NCBI GenBank assembly: GCA_002682825.1
Contig: NOKP01000006.1
Location: 496,001 to 560,000, forward strand
Origin: Neonectria sp. B-13
Taxonomy: Eukaryota; Ascomycota; Sordariomycetes; Hypocreales; Nectriaceae
Length of the DNA: 64,000 nt
Direction of reading: 5' to 3'
Positions 1 through 12,932 of this stretch are shown piece by piece. Under the pieces are notes generated by a model. The model searched no databases and was not told the origin of the DNA. It was given only the letters and a program-made list of their open reading frames with translations. A program made the translations under genes and the position numbers. Positions within the stretch are counted from its first letter, which is position 1. The number at the start of each line of letters is the position of its first letter.

Positions 1-3000
1 GATCTTTCCCTTGTGGATGACGTGAATCAGGGGGTGTCTGAGGATTCAAACCTCCGCCAGCTGGTCACCATTCAAGGCGATGACCTTGCCGATTTCCGCT
101 ACGAGACTTTTGACTCAACCAATCCAAAGACCTATCCAGGCTACGACAGTTCCATCTATCTCCGGGCTGGTTCCGTCAAGATCAATTTCGTGGAAGAGCC
201 GTTCCGGAAGATCATTGACTTTTTGGTCAAGTTTGGCAAGATGCAGGCGCTGTACAACGCAGCACGCCAAGCTGCGATGAACCAGGCAAACCAAATGCAA
301 CAGAGCCCTAGCCGTTTCCAATTTGATGTTGTCGTCAACACCCCCATCGTTGTGTTCCCTCGCGTCATCATCCCTGGCCGCCCGAAGCGCGACCTCGTCA
401 CTGCGTATTTGGGTGAAATTTATGCCCAAAACAAGTTCACCCCGCTTGACGACAGCGAAGATGCCGAGATTGCAATGAAGATCACGGCTGGAATCCGTAA
501 CATCAAGCTTACTTCGGACTTCCACTACCCTGACAACAAATCTGAGGAGCTGGAAATGATTGACCACGTTGACCTCGGATTCAAGATCACCTACGCCGAG
601 CACAAGAACGGTGCCAAGAGGCCTGACACGGAGATTGAGGGAACCATGTCAGACATCAACCTCCGACTCACACAATATCAACTCAAGTTCTTGATGGAGA
701 TCTCGAAGTCGGTGCCCGCAGCGTTTGCTGGCGAGGGTGGCGATGGCGACGCTGAAGCAGCCAAAGCAGTCGATGAGGGAACACTTCAGCGTGCTCGAAC
801 GATTTCGCAAGACACCCCCGGAAATGACCAAACGCTCATTGATCTGGGGCCGGAGCTTGAATCACATGGGCAGACGTGGACGAAGCTGGATCTTGTCTTC
901 CGTGTTAACACAATCGGATTGGAACTGGTGATGGCAGAGGAGGACAAGCCAGTTATTGACCTGGCTAAGTCTAGTCTGTCGCGTTTTTCCCTTGACGACA
1001 CCAAGGTCAAGACGAGGATGTTATCAGATGGATCGCTCGAGGCAGAACTCCTCATCCGGTCGTTCACCATCTACGATAGCCGGCCGAGCGAGACAAACAA
1101 GTTCCGCCGCATCATGTCGTCCTTGAACAAGGATGTTCAGCAACTGATGGCGAGCGTAACAATGTCCGGTGGAAGTGAACGAAACGTTATCGCCATGGCT
1201 ACGATTGACAGTCCTCGTGTCATTTTTGCGCTGGATTATCTTTTTGCCATTCAGCGGTTCGCACTTGACGGACTGACCGTTGATGAGTCTGGACCTATGG
1301 ACAGCGAAAGCATCCTCGAAACTCCAGAGGAATCGGACGCAGATTCTATGCAGGTCACGTTTACTGGAGCTGATTCGCGCAAGTCACGATCGCTTACATC
1401 AAGGCGGCAGAGTCTCGATGCAACAGGAGAGACCGAAAAGTCGGTTCAGCCGACCATGAACATCTCTTTCCGGGTTAATCTAGTTGATGCCCAGGTCATC
1501 CTCATTGCTAACCCGTTGAGCTCAAGCTCTGAGGCGATTGTTCTGGGAATTCGCCAGATGCTGCTTTCCAAGCAACACGCCCTGACCTTCCAGGTCTCAG
1601 AGATTGGCATGTTCTTGTGCAGGATGGACAAATTTGAAACGTCTCGACTGAGAATTATCGATGACTTCTCGATTCAATTGAGCATGGACAACTCGAAGCC
1701 AACTGATATCAGTATCAATCTTGATATTGAGCCACTTATTCTGCGGTTGTCATTGCGCGATATCTTGCTTGCCCTTCAAATTATCAGCAAGGCTGGTGAA
1801 CTCTCCGGCAACGAACAAAAGCCGCCCCCGAAAGAGACGCCGGCCGTGCAAAAGGCGAAAGATCTTCGCAATGCTGGCATGAAGCAGCGCTCTGCCAGTG
1901 GAAAAGGACCTGCTTCTACAGCAGCAAAGACCAAAGGGGCTCAAGCAGCCATTGAAGCATCGACAGAGACCAAAGCGGTTTCGCCGCCCAATCATGAACA
2001 ATTGTTTGCAAGGGTCGAAGGAATCCGTGTCGTCTTGATTGGCGACCTGCACGAACTTCCCATCCTCGACATCGGCATCAAGAACTTCACTGCCGCTGCC
2101 GAAAACTGGTCCTCGAACTTGAAGGCAGAAACTGCCATCGACCTATATTCAAATGTGTACAACTTCTCCAAGTCAAGCTGGGAGCCCTTGCTGGAACCTT
2201 GGCAGGTTGGCTTTGGTGTGGCCAAGGAGCCTGTCTCAGGTCTGCTGTCGATAGACGTTGCGTCTAAAAAGACGTTTGACGTGACTGTCACAACGGCTTC
2301 CATTGCTTTGGCATCTAAGTCCTTTGATTTCCTGACCGCCGAGCAGGACGTCCTGGAGAAGCCGCGAGGTGTTGAGGCACCCTATCGCATCCGAAACTAC
2401 ACTGGGTTCGATGTCGTCGTCCACTCCAAGAGCCCAACCAGCGACGAGCCGATCAGTCTGCGCCTAGAGGATGGCAAAGAAGGACCCTGGAGCTTCGAAC
2501 ACTGGGAGAAGATGCGAGAAAATCTCCTCACCGAGTCCAACCAGACATCCGTCAGCATCCAACTTGAGGGCAGTGGCTTCGACCCAGTCAAGAATGTTCG
2601 ACTGAACCGCGAGGGCGAGTTCTTGTATGGTCTGCGCCCAAAGACCGAAAATGTCCTGCATCGGTTGTGTGTGGACGTTGAGCTTGGAACCGACAACGTC
2701 AAATACGTCACTTTCAGATCTCCTCTCTTGGTTGAGAATGCGACGCAGATTCCGGTTGAGCTTGGTATATATGATGCCAAAGACGGCCACCTTCTCAAGA
2801 TTGAGAAGATTGCCCCCGGAGATTCTCGCCCAGCTCCCGTCGGTGCCGTATACGAGAAAAGGGTGCTTGTACGACCGGATAGCGGATTTGGGTACCAATG
2901 GAGCTCGGAGCAACTCTGGTGGCAAGACTTACTCAAGAGACAAACAAAGCAAGTTGTTTGCAAGGGGGATAACGGTGATCCCTTTTACTTCCAGGTTCAT

Positions 3001-6000
3001 GCTCGATACGAGAAGGCGAACCCGCTCACAAAGTAAGACTTGACCTAAACACTGAGTAATCCTGTGCTAACCTTCTAGGCAATACCCGTATATGAGGATC
3101 AAACTGTCTGCGCCGGTCACTCTGGAGAACCTGTTGCCCTACGATTTCAAGTACCGAATCTACGACAAAAACACCAAGAAGGACTGGACCAACTTTTTGC
3201 GCAAGGGTGGCCTCAGCCCTGTCCACGTTGTGCAATTGTCACACCTGCTGCTTCTCAGTGTCGACATGCAAGATACTGTGTTCAAGCCAAGCGACTTTGC
3301 CATCATCAATCCCGGAAACAACGAAGACTTCCGTAAGGAGAGCAAGATTATTGTGAAGGACGACCAAGGACTGCCTTTGAACCTCCACCTCCACTACTTC
3401 AAGATCCCTAATAGCGGTGGCGCGTTCAAGGTTACAGTCTACAGCCCGTACGTTGTTCTAAACAAAACGGGTGTCGATCTCCGAGTCCGGGCAAAGGGCT
3501 TCCTGCAACAGGCCAAACCCGCAGCAGGCCAGTTCCCTCTGATGGATACGTCTGACCAGGATCGTCCGAAAGCACTGCCCTTTATGTTCTCCTACGGCAG
3601 CGATGACCACCGCAACCGAGCCCTGCTGAAGGTTGCAGACTCGGAATGGAGCAAGCCGCAGAGCTTCGAGGCCATCGGCAGCACTTCTGAGGTTGTGCTC
3701 AACTCTCCTAACAAGAACAAGGAGATTCACGTGGGCATCACGGTCAAGTCTGGAGAGGGTAAATACAAGATGACCAAGGTCGTCACTCTGGCACCGCGCT
3801 TCGTGCTGCAAAACAAGCTGGGCGAAGAGATTCTGATCCGAGAATCGAGTTCGTCTGGATACCTGACGCTTGCTCCGGGTGCTTTGCAGCCTCTGCACTT
3901 CCTTCAAAAGTCGCGTGTCAAGCAGCTCTGCCTTTGCTACCCTGGTGTTAACAACCAATGGACATCACCTTTCAACATTGCGGATATCGGGACAACCCAT
4001 GTCAAGCTCGCAAAGGCAGGCCAGCGCCAGCGCCTGGCAAGGGTTGATATTCTCATGGAGGATTCGACTATCTTCCTGAACTTCAGCATAGAGACAAAGA
4101 ACTGGCCCTTCTCGATGCGCAACGAGAGCGATACCGAGTTTACCTTTTGCCAGGCCAACCCGAATGCGGACGAAGATGGAGTCGAAGACCGCAGTGGCTG
4201 GAGGCCTGTACGGTATCGTCTTCCGCCTCGGAGTATCATGCCGTACGCGTGGGATTTCCCTGCAGCCAAGTTCCGCGAGATCATCATCGCAGCCAACGGA
4301 AAAGAGCGGCATGTCAAGCTGGCCGAGATCGGCAACCAAATTCCAATGAAGATTTCAGGCACGGGTAGCCAACAGAAGATTATCGACATCAACGTTGCTG
4401 CCGATGGACCAACGCAGACGCTGATCCTGAGCAATTTCCGTGCCAGCAAGAGCAAGTACAAGCCCAAAACACTGTCAAGGACCAACACCGGGACCGAGGC
4501 CTTTGCCTTTGAGGTCAAGGACCAAGACACTGGCGCAACCTTCCGGGCTCAGCTTAAGCTGTCAGGCATTGGCATATCGCTCATCAATGCCCAGATGAAG
4601 GAACTGGCATACCTCACCTTCCGAGACGTCATGCTGCGATTCAGTGACTCGCCACTGATCCAGACCGTGTCCATGTCAATCAAGTGGATTCAGATTGATA
4701 ACCAGTTGTATGGTGGCATCTTCCCCATGATTTTGTATCCGAGTGTAGTGCCGAAGAAGGCACAGGAGACTGACGCTCATCCGTCGCTACACTTCATGGT
4801 CAGTCGGGTCAAGGACGACTCATACGGCGTACTGTACGTCAAATACGCGACGATTCTATTGCAGCAGATGACGGTCGACCTTGATGAGGACTTTGTCTTT
4901 GCTCTGCTTGACTTCTCCAACGTGCCCGGTGCCAGCTGGACACTAGTGGACGACGAGGGCAGGCTGTGCGACGAAGACCTTGACATCCCGGAACCGAAGC
5001 AACTGCAAGCCGGACAAGACATCTATTTTGAGGTGCTCAACATTCAGCCGATGCAGATCGACTTGAGCTTCATGCGCACAGAGCGTATCAATGCCGAGGA
5101 CCAGACGTCGTCGCACAACCCCATCATGTTCTTCCTCAACGTCATGACGATGGCAATTGGCAACGTCAACGACGCCCCGATTCGGTTCAACGCCCTCATC
5201 CTGGATAACATGCGTGTGTCGACACAGGTTCTGATCCAGAACTTCTCAAACCACTACAGCCAGGAGGTCATGTACCAGATCCACAAGATCCTAGGGTCCG
5301 CCGACTTCCTCGGAAACCCGGTCGGTCTCTTCAACAACATCTCATCTGGCGTGACGGACATCTTCTACGAGCCATACCAGGGCCTGATCCTCTCTGATAA
5401 GCCCGAGGAGTTTGGCCTCGGCATTGCCAAGGGCGCCGCGTCGTTTGCCAAGAAGACGGTATTTGGGTTCAGCGATAGCTTTTCCAAGTTTACGGGCAGC
5501 CTAAGCAAGGGTCTTGCAGCTGCGTCGCTAGACAAGCAATTCCAGGATCGGAGGCGCATTACAAGGGCGCGGAACCGGCCGAAGCACGCCCTGTACGGCG
5601 TCGCGGCTGGCGCCAACAGCTTGCTCACCAGCGTCGCATCGGGCGTGGGAGGACTGGCGCGCAAGCCCTTGGAGGGTGCCGAGCAGGAGGGCGCCCTAGG
5701 ATTCTTCAAGGGTGTGGGCAAGGGAGTGCTAGGTTTGGCTACCAAGCCGGCGGTAGGTGTCCTAGACATGGCAAGCAACGTGAGCGAGGGCATCCGCAAC
5801 ACCACGACTGTCTTTGACGGCCAGGAGCTGGATCGCACGCGATTCCCGCGCTTCATCTCACTGGACGGCATTGTTCGGCCGTACAACGGACGGGAGGCCC
5901 TTGGCCAGTACTGGCTCAAGCAGGTGGACAATGGCAAGTACTTTGACGAGCAGTACATTGGGCATCTGGAATTGCCCAAGGAGGACATGGTGGTGATGGT

Positions 6001-6235
6001 TACATATGCACGGATCCTGCTCATCAGGTCGCGGCGGTTGACGAGTGAATGGGACGTACCACTCAAGGACGTACAGACGATTGCCAAGGAGCGGACAGGA
6101 GTGAGCCTGTCGTTGAGGGGAGGGGCGAACGGACCATTCATCCCGGTGGGAGAAGGCAGTGAAAGAGGATTTCTGTATAAGATGGTTGGCGTGGCTGTGG
6201 AAGAGTTTAACAGGCGGTTCAGAAGCGGTGAGTAG
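1..6235 (+). CDS. VPS13: VPS13 bulk lipid-transfer protein, C-terminal part (5' partial)
   Basis: This is the C-terminal 2,062 residues of VPS13, a rod-like protein that moves phospholipids between membranes at organelle contact sites. The frame is already open at base 1, so roughly the first thousand residues lie outside the window. One 46-bp intron (3033-3078, GTAAGA donor, TTCTAG acceptor) joins two large exons in frame. Visible parts are the long extended region, a VAB/SHR-BD-like region around the intron, an ATG2-C-like amphipathic segment (about 5300-5560, with NPVGLFNNISSG followed by YEPYQG), and a final PH-like domain (about 5930-6220) holding the typical SEWDVPLKDVQTI stretch. The stop is TAG at 6233-6235. 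A GTGAGT lies just before it, so a further tiny 3' exon cannot be excluded. Family assignment is secure; contact-site partners are not visible from sequence. Confidence 0.95.
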
Positions 6236-6716
6236 CTGGCGATGCTTGGAGTCTGGAGTTGAGATTGGGAATGAATATTATTATCTACTGATGGCTACCG
6301 AATGTGTCATTTTTCGTGTGAGGCTTGCAAATACAGATGGAGGTGTGTTGTCTTGGCGGGTAGATGGAGGCGGGGTGCATGATCAGCTTGTGGAAGAGGG
6401 AGAATACGGGGATGGTGTCGCGTGTGACTTGGCTGGAACTGGGTGGAGGGTAGGGGCTGAGCGATCAGAGCAAGCATCAGGACGGTCCCGGCCGAGATGC
6501 AATGGAAACGGCCGACGAGAGTGTTGGAGATGGGAGTCTGGAGATAGACTGTTGGAGACAGAGATAGTAGAGATATGGGCGTCGACAAAGGGACCGGCGG
6601 GTTCTTCACATGCTCGGATTTGTGATGGCTTATGCAGGGATAAGCTGCAGGGTCTGGTCCGTCTGAGACTGGATTGGGACGAGGCGAGGCGAGGATGAGA
6701 TGGGGAGCTGGGGAAG

Positions 6717-6830
6717 TTGGGACTAGGAAGTTGGGACTAGGAAGTTGGGACTAGGAAGTTGGGACGACTGGGAAGTCGGGATTGGGAAGTCGGGACTGGG
6801 AAGTCGGAACTAGGAAGTTGAAACTGGGGT
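6717..6830 (+). repeat. Minisatellite, about 13-14 bp unit (GGGACTAGGAAGTT)
   Basis: Units GGGACTAGGAAGTT follow each other three times nearly perfectly from 6720, then continue as diverged copies (GGGAAGTCGGGATT, GGGACTGGGAAGTC) to about 6830. It lies in the 3' flank of VPS13. Confidence 0.85.
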
Positions 6831-7696
6831 GGGATAAGCGCCGATGTGGGTGGGCATGGATATCTGCGTCTTGTGCAGCTTCGGGACAAGGTCGAGTCCA
6901 AGAGAGTGGTGAGAGTAGGGAGAGTTGCACGACGGCGATGGGTACGAATCGGTACAGGAGAGGAGACACGGGAGGAGACGACGGCAGCGGTGGGGGCTTA
7001 TCTCACAGGATGACAAGATCTCGGACAAGGATGGACACCGAGGAAGGCCTGTACTATGCACGAATGCAAACAAACCCATGTCTAGCGTGGGATGAGGAAG
7101 ATAGAGGAGGGTGGCATCCGGTTGGGTTTGGAGAGACGGGTGGATGGACAGTAACTTAGGGCTGGGGCGGAAAGGAAGCGGAAAAGAAAGAAGATGAAGA
7201 ACAAGAGGAAGAAGAAGACACAACACAACACAACACATGACAGATGCTGACCTACTTGCCGACCTACCGGATGGGGATAGTGTCATGGATGGACTGATGA
7301 GTGTCATGATGGGAAATAGAGTGCGTGGGTGGCTTCGCTTAGTGGGTGGCGCTGCTCGGGCGGCGTTGCGGAGGAGGCGTTGAGGCGCTGGACAAGCTTG
7401 AGATTGGGAGATGTGGCGTTTCCTTTCCTGGCTGCCGAGGCACCGGATTGATTGGACAGAGGATGCAAAAAAAGATGGAAGCAATAGATGCTTGGTTGCC
7501 TCTATCTCCAATTCCATGGAGGCCCAGACTCTTACACCCGGTGCACGATAGACTATGGATACCAGGTTGCCGGGACCCGAGCGGATCAGGGACCTGAGAA
7601 GGGGCGATATTTCCGAGCAGTGGTGAAGCTGAGAAGAAAAAGACGGGATGAATGAGATGATGGAAGATAGAGGACAAAACAAAGTTGGGGCAAGTA

Positions 7697-7758
7697 GCTT
7701 GGCTTGGCTTGGTTTGGCTTGGTTTGGTTTGGCTTGGCTTGGCTTGGCTTGGCTTGGC
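7697..7758 (+). repeat. Pentanucleotide repeat TTGGC/TTGGT, about 12 copies
   Basis: A run of GCTTG/GTTTG-type pentamers spans about 62 bp. On the minus strand it encodes an artificial-looking Lys-Pro-Ser-Gln-Ala repeat that should not be mistaken for a gene. Confidence 0.9.
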
Positions 7759-8455
7759 CCGTCCTCCCCATGTCGCGTCGCCATCTAAAGTTCCTTCGTT
7801 CGTTCACTTCACCTTCACCTTCACCATCACTATCGGCATCCCCGGTTCACTCCAGTCGAGCTGGCACACGCCACAGAACGGAGCTATGCCAAAAGAGACG
7901 CAAGACAGAGGAAGACCCGGGGTAGATCGACACGACAACGATGCGAGGGGGGGCGCCGGCGGCGAGGAGGAGGTTGTGTGGCAGTGCGGCAGCCAATTGA
8001 TGGCCGGGGATTTACATAGTACATACATACAGCTTACCGGGCTGCTCTTTTGTTGTAATCTATCTTGCCTGTAGTGAATGCTTGGCCTTTGCTACGTGTT
8101 TATCGGGAAGCACCGACGGCATGGTTGGTCTAGGGAGGTAGGCGTAGCTTGGAATTGTATCGCGGGGCGAGGCAGGGATTCGTGCCGGAAAGAGAAGCAG
8201 GGCACGAGAGCGAGGGATGAAGGCAACAGAACAAACAGACAGACTACTGTGGTATAAGGTGCGGATAGAACAAGGCGGCACGGGATAATAGATAGATCTC
8301 TATCAACTTTGTAGTAGAGCAGTCAAAAGAAGCCATTGGAGAGAGCTGAGCAACCGAAGACCAAAGCATGCTACGTTAGAGACCTGGAGATCATTTTGGA
8401 CGAAGAAGTCTACCTCGTCAGACACACGCTGACATGCGCGTCTAGGATCACCATG

Positions 8456-8498
8456 GAGGAGTCGAGGAGTCGAGGAGTCGAGGAGTCGAGGAGTCGAG
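8456..8498 (+). repeat. 8-bp tandem repeat GAGGAGTC, about five copies
   Basis: Five nearly perfect consecutive GAGGAGTC units in non-coding DNA upstream of the nucleoside transporter. Confidence 0.9.
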
Positions 8499-9385
8499 AC
8501 GTTGTGTGGGATCGTTATCGTGACAGACCCACCAAAGGCCCCACCGGACCCCGCCATCACCCCCCCGATTCGAGCACTGTGGCCACAGCGCTTTCAAAGG
8601 GCCCTTGGGATCGCAAGCCACTGAAGCCGTCCACTAATTAGACGCGCCAGAGCACTCACAGTAGCCCCGGGTAGCGTGCATTGGCACGGCTCTCCAGTGG
8701 CCGGCCCCGCCGCGCGCTGCAAAGGCCCCTGTAGCAGGCCCCCGGCAGACGCGGGCACTAGGGGCTCTGATTCGTGGCGACGCCCCAAACGCTTTCCAGC
8801 AACCTTCCAGAACGGGCATCGACCCGGGCTTGGTGCGGCCGAGCATGGCGCCGGGAGGTGGCGACGACTTTGGGGATTTGCTCCGTTTTGTGTGCTCTCG
8901 GTCTCGGAGCGTCGGGGGGCCAACAAGGGCGACTTTCCTTTCTTTCTAGTCTACGGAGTACTATGTATGCACTTTGATCAATCTGCCTTATCAGTGCCGT
9001 ACGAAGCACATTGGGGGCTCTCTCCCTGCTGTCCAACCTCAACGGCCTCGGGCCCTGCAGCACACCCAGTCGGTAGGGACACGGATTCGTCGAGGTCGAG
9101 TAGGTAGTTGACCAAGTCCAGCATGAGAATGAGAGCACAAAGCTAGCTGAGAATCCTGTTTGTGCCGTCCATTGCTGTCGCGTGGTGGGTGTCTGTATGC
9201 GGACAATGCGGACATGCATGGGCGTTGGTCATCCATGAAAAACTTGGAGATGGAGATACAGATAACCACGGACGCGAATGGAGCACCCCCCCCGGGCTGA
9301 TAAGGTTCCCCAACCGTGGGTAGGGTTCCAGGATGCAACGACAAAGTCGGCAAGGGTGAGGAAGCTCTCCCTCCGGTGGCCTGTC

Positions 9386-9411
9386 TGTCTGAGTGTCTGA
9401 GTGTCTGAGTG
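9386..9411 (+). repeat. 8-bp tandem repeat TGTCTGAG, three copies
   Basis: Three perfect TGTCTGAG units plus two bases, in the putative promoter region of the nucleoside transporter. Confidence 0.85.
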
Positions 9412-10063
9412 TGTCGGTACTTCGTACTCTGTCTGTACTGCACCGCTTACAGGGAACAAGCCAAGAGCGAGGATCGTCAAGCGCGCCTCCCAATGGGCCG
9501 CTACACCGAGCCTCCGGACCTTTGTGTCCATTCTTTCTGGACCCGACAGGTACAGTAGTTATCTGCATGTACTATAATGTAGACTACATACAGTACGGAA
9601 CTGGTACGGTGGCTCTGCAACTCTCGTCGTACGTGTGACCCTCCCCTCCTCCACCAGCGCTTAAAAAGGTCCGTCTCCTCCCACCTCGACCCACGATCTT
9701 TTCCTCACACGTCGTCCTGCGGTTCTGTCATTCCCCCCTTCAGGGTCCTCTGAGCCTCAGCGTTGCACATGCTGTGTTGTTGTCGTCGTCGTCGTCGTCT
9801 TAATCATCCCGTAGCTCCTTCAATCCTGCGTGTTCGGTGTTGTTGTCGCTCCTAAACTGAACTGAGCTTGAGCTTGAATTGAAGCTTCATCCCCGACGCG
9901 GAAAGACACCGGCAGCGCCTTCAACATCGTGCCTGCCTGCTCCCGAGACCGACACCGCCCAATTGGGATAGTCTCCCCTCCTCCTCCTCCTTTATATCGT
10001 TCCTAGGAATTCTTCTAGCTTCAACTTCTCTTTTCCATCATCATCATCATCATCATCAACATC

Positions 10064-12108
10064 ATGGCAGACACTACCACCACCATCACCACCGCTTCTC
10101 CGGCCACGGACGGCCTGCGTCGCAACTCTGATCCCGCCCTCGATCCTCATAGCCAGCATCACCACGAGCATCATCACCACTCGCCGCGCACTGATGCCGA
10201 TGGCCACGACGACAACGTCGTTTACACCGCTGGCACCACCCAGGATCCTACCTCGGTGCCTCTCCAGAGCCACCTTCACCAGCACGGCGAACACACCCAC
10301 CACGGTGTCGAGATCGCCGACATGGAGAAGTCCAAGCCCGTCGACGGCACTCCTCCTGACTACAGCGATCACGAGAAGATGGAGCCTGGCATCGTGTCCA
10401 CCACCGATGACAATGGCTCCCAGAGGCGCTACGGAAAGTTCGCTCCTATCTGGCGCCACCGTCGCATCCTCCTCCACCTCTTCATCTTCCTGCTCTTCAC
10501 CGGCTGGTGGATCGCCTCACTGGTCCTCCACCGCGACGACAAGAACTGGGTCGTCCCCTTCCTCGTCTGGCTATGCATCGTCCTGCGCCTGTTCTTCTTC
10601 CATGTGTCCAGCAGATATGTCTCGGGCCCCATCCGCTGGGCCTGGCACCACTCTGCCGTTATCATCTACGACAGGATCCCCCCAAAGGGCCGCACTCCCG
10701 CCGGTGCTGCCGTCGCCATCTCTGCCATCCTGGTCGGTTCCTTTGTCTCCGAGGAGAGTGCCAACAACACGCGTGAGAACCGCGCCGTCAGTCTCGCCGG
10801 CCTGCTCGTCTTCATCTTCTTCCTCTGGTGCACCAGCAAGGACCGCTCCCGCATCAACTGGCGCACCGTCATCGGCGGTATGTTGGCCCAGTACGTCATC
10901 GGCCTCTTTGTCCTGCGCACTGGTGTCGGTTACGACATCTTCCGCTTCATCGCCGACCGTGCTGCCGACCTGCTGGGCTTCGCTGGTGACGGTGTCACCT
11001 TCTTGACCTCGGAGGAAACCTCGCAGCTGCCCTGGTTCTTCATCGGTGTCATCCCCGCCATCATCTTCTTCATTTCCATCGTCCAGGTCCTGTACTACAT
11101 TGGCTTCATCCAGTGGTTCATCATCAAGTTTGCCACCTTTGTCTTCTGGGCCCTTGGTGTCTCGGGTGCCGAGGCCATCGTCGCCGCTGCCACGCCCTTC
11201 ATCGGTCAGGGTGAATCCGCCATGCTGGTCCGCCCCTTCGTCCCTCACATGACCAAGGCCGAGCTTCACCAGATCATGACTTGCGGTTTTGCCACCATCT
11301 CCGGTTCCGTCCTCGTCGGCTACATTGGTCTCGGCCTTAACCGCGAGGCCCTGGTCTCGTCTTGCATCATGTCCATCCCCGCCTCTCTCGCCATTTCCAA
11401 GATGCGCTACCCCGAGACCGAGGAGACGCTTACTGCTGGCCGTGTCGTTATCCCCGATGATGATGAGCACAAGGCCGAGAACGCTCTCCACGCCTTTGCT
11501 AACGGTGCCTGGTTGGGAATCAAGATTGCCGGAACCATCGTCGCCTCTCTGCTCTGCATCATCGCTTTTGTTGGTCTCATCAACGGCCTCCTCACCTGGT
11601 GGGGCCGATACCTCAACATCAACGACCCCACCTTGACCCTTCAGATCATTCTTAGCTACCTCTTGTATCCCATTACTTTCCTGCTGGGAGTTCCCCAAAA
11701 CAGCACCGGCCTTGGAAGGAAGGACACCGACATTTTCAGGGTCTCCAAGCTGATTGCTGAGAAGATCATCACCGTAAGTTCTATGGCATGGGTCTTCTCA
11801 ACTGCTGTGACTAACAAGTTGTCCAGAACGAGTACAATGCTTTCAGTCTCCTTACTTCTGACCCCGAATACGCCAACCTCACCCCCCGTTCCCGGCTCAT
11901 TGCCACCTATGCCCTGTGCGGCTTCGGCAACATTGGTTCTCTCGGTATCCAAATTGGTATTCTCGGCCAGCTTGCTCCCTCGCGCGGCGGCGACGTCTCT
12001 AAACTGGCCCTGTCCGCGCTTGCCTCTGGTGTCCTGGCCACTCTTACGTCTGCCAGTGTTGCTGGCCTGGTTGTGACGGACCAGTTGACGCAGTTCACCT
12101 CCACTTAA
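10064..12108 (+). CDS. Concentrative nucleoside transporter (CNT family)
   Basis: A 663-residue plasma-membrane importer of the CNT (NupC-like) family, which couples nucleoside uptake to an ion gradient. Exons are 10064-11773 and 11827-12108; the 53-bp intron (11774-11826, GTAAGT donor, TGTCCAG acceptor) is phase 0. The joined protein reads through a typical CNT C-terminal core with LCGFGNIGSLGI and LVVTDQL. About a dozen hydrophobic segments start near residue 130. The gate-region signature GQGESAMLVRP is seen near 11206-11236. The cytosolic N-terminus (about residues 25-90) is very His-rich, including a cluster of ten His between residues 29 and 39. The start follows a TCATCA run. Family call is strong; the nucleoside preference is not deducible. 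Confidence 0.93.
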
Positions 12109-12932
12109 TGACTTAGGCCCGAATGGGATAAGATTGAAAGATACCGTTTTGCCTAGCAATTTGATATACCTATTTGAGTATAGTCAGGCTAAAAAGATAC
12201 CACCTTAATGTTTCAGTCTGGACGATCTGAATGTGCCTCGTGCTTTGTCCGTCTGTGGCATTACGTCGCCCTGAACAATCCCCCGTACGACTTTGATCAC
12301 CCCTCGTCTCTAGAAGTCTCGAGAGAAAGGCCACAACTGGCAAAGTCTTCAGGCAACGAAACATGGGTTCTTGTGATCGAACCACTGATGGATGAGTGGC
12401 TCCACTTGCAGACTTTGAGCATCGGCAGATCAACCAGTGCGGGACATCGTACTATAGAGACAGATATCGCGGCACTTGGCCCTTTTTTATCCGACTTTTT
12501 TCGGCCCGTTCTCAATGACGGAGATCAATGTCTGGGATGATGTGGGTGTGGGGAGAAAACCTTGTCCTGGAAATGGACTCGGTACGTTGGTGGTCTGAGA
12601 TCCGTACTTGGATTGCTCGGTGCTCTGTGCTTGAGATTCACGATGCACGCGATTTGAAGGTTTGGACAGTTCAAGGCCAATGTATTGGTGGAGACGACGG
12701 TGGATAGTAAATGCCCTGACATGAGGGCAAGAATCGACCCACTGCCTTACATGGCTGACTTCGCCGAGTTAACGTTGCCTCTGCTCTGGAATCGTCCTAT
12801 TGCGGGTTGCCATTGATAAGACAACACGGCCAATCAGATTAAACGCGGCGAAAAGTGACATCGATGTTCGCATTGAGACGAGAGGGCTGGCCTGAGCTGA
12901 CAAGCCAACATCGCAACACTTGGATGCGAGGC
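12109..12932. other. Convergent 3' intergenic region
   Basis: Lies between the 3' ends of the nucleoside transporter (+) and the AAA ATPase gene (-). I see no gene or clear signal in it beyond likely 3' UTRs. Confidence 0.5.

Larger units (their letters stand above)
6236..10063. other. 3.8-kb gene-free stretch, repeat-bearing upstream region of the nucleoside transporter
   Basis: I find no convincing protein gene here. Open frames are fragments over GA-rich or repeat sequence with biased composition. The stretch carries at least four short tandem repeats (listed separately) and, near its right end, CT-rich and GTC-rich runs (about 9776-9800), TTAAAAAG at 9661-9668 and a TCATCA run (10037-10063) directly before the next start codon. 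It probably contains the 3' UTR of VPS13 and a long promoter or 5' UTR of the transporter. A non-coding RNA gene cannot be excluded. Confidence 0.5.

Noticed and set aside
6810..7784. Minus-strand 324-codon open frame with Lys-Pro-Ser-Gln-Ala repeats
   Set aside because: It is a translation of the TTGGC/TTGGT repeat and GA-rich DNA, with no domain or splice logic.
8594..9219. Overlapping 110-153 codon frames on both strands near 8.6-9.2 kb
   Set aside because: GC-rich overlapping frames with no start context, introns or recognisable motifs.
10571..11698. 375-codon antisense frame inside the nucleoside transporter
   Set aside because: It mirrors the strong codon bias of the real transporter on the opposite strand and has acidic low-complexity sequence without any domain.
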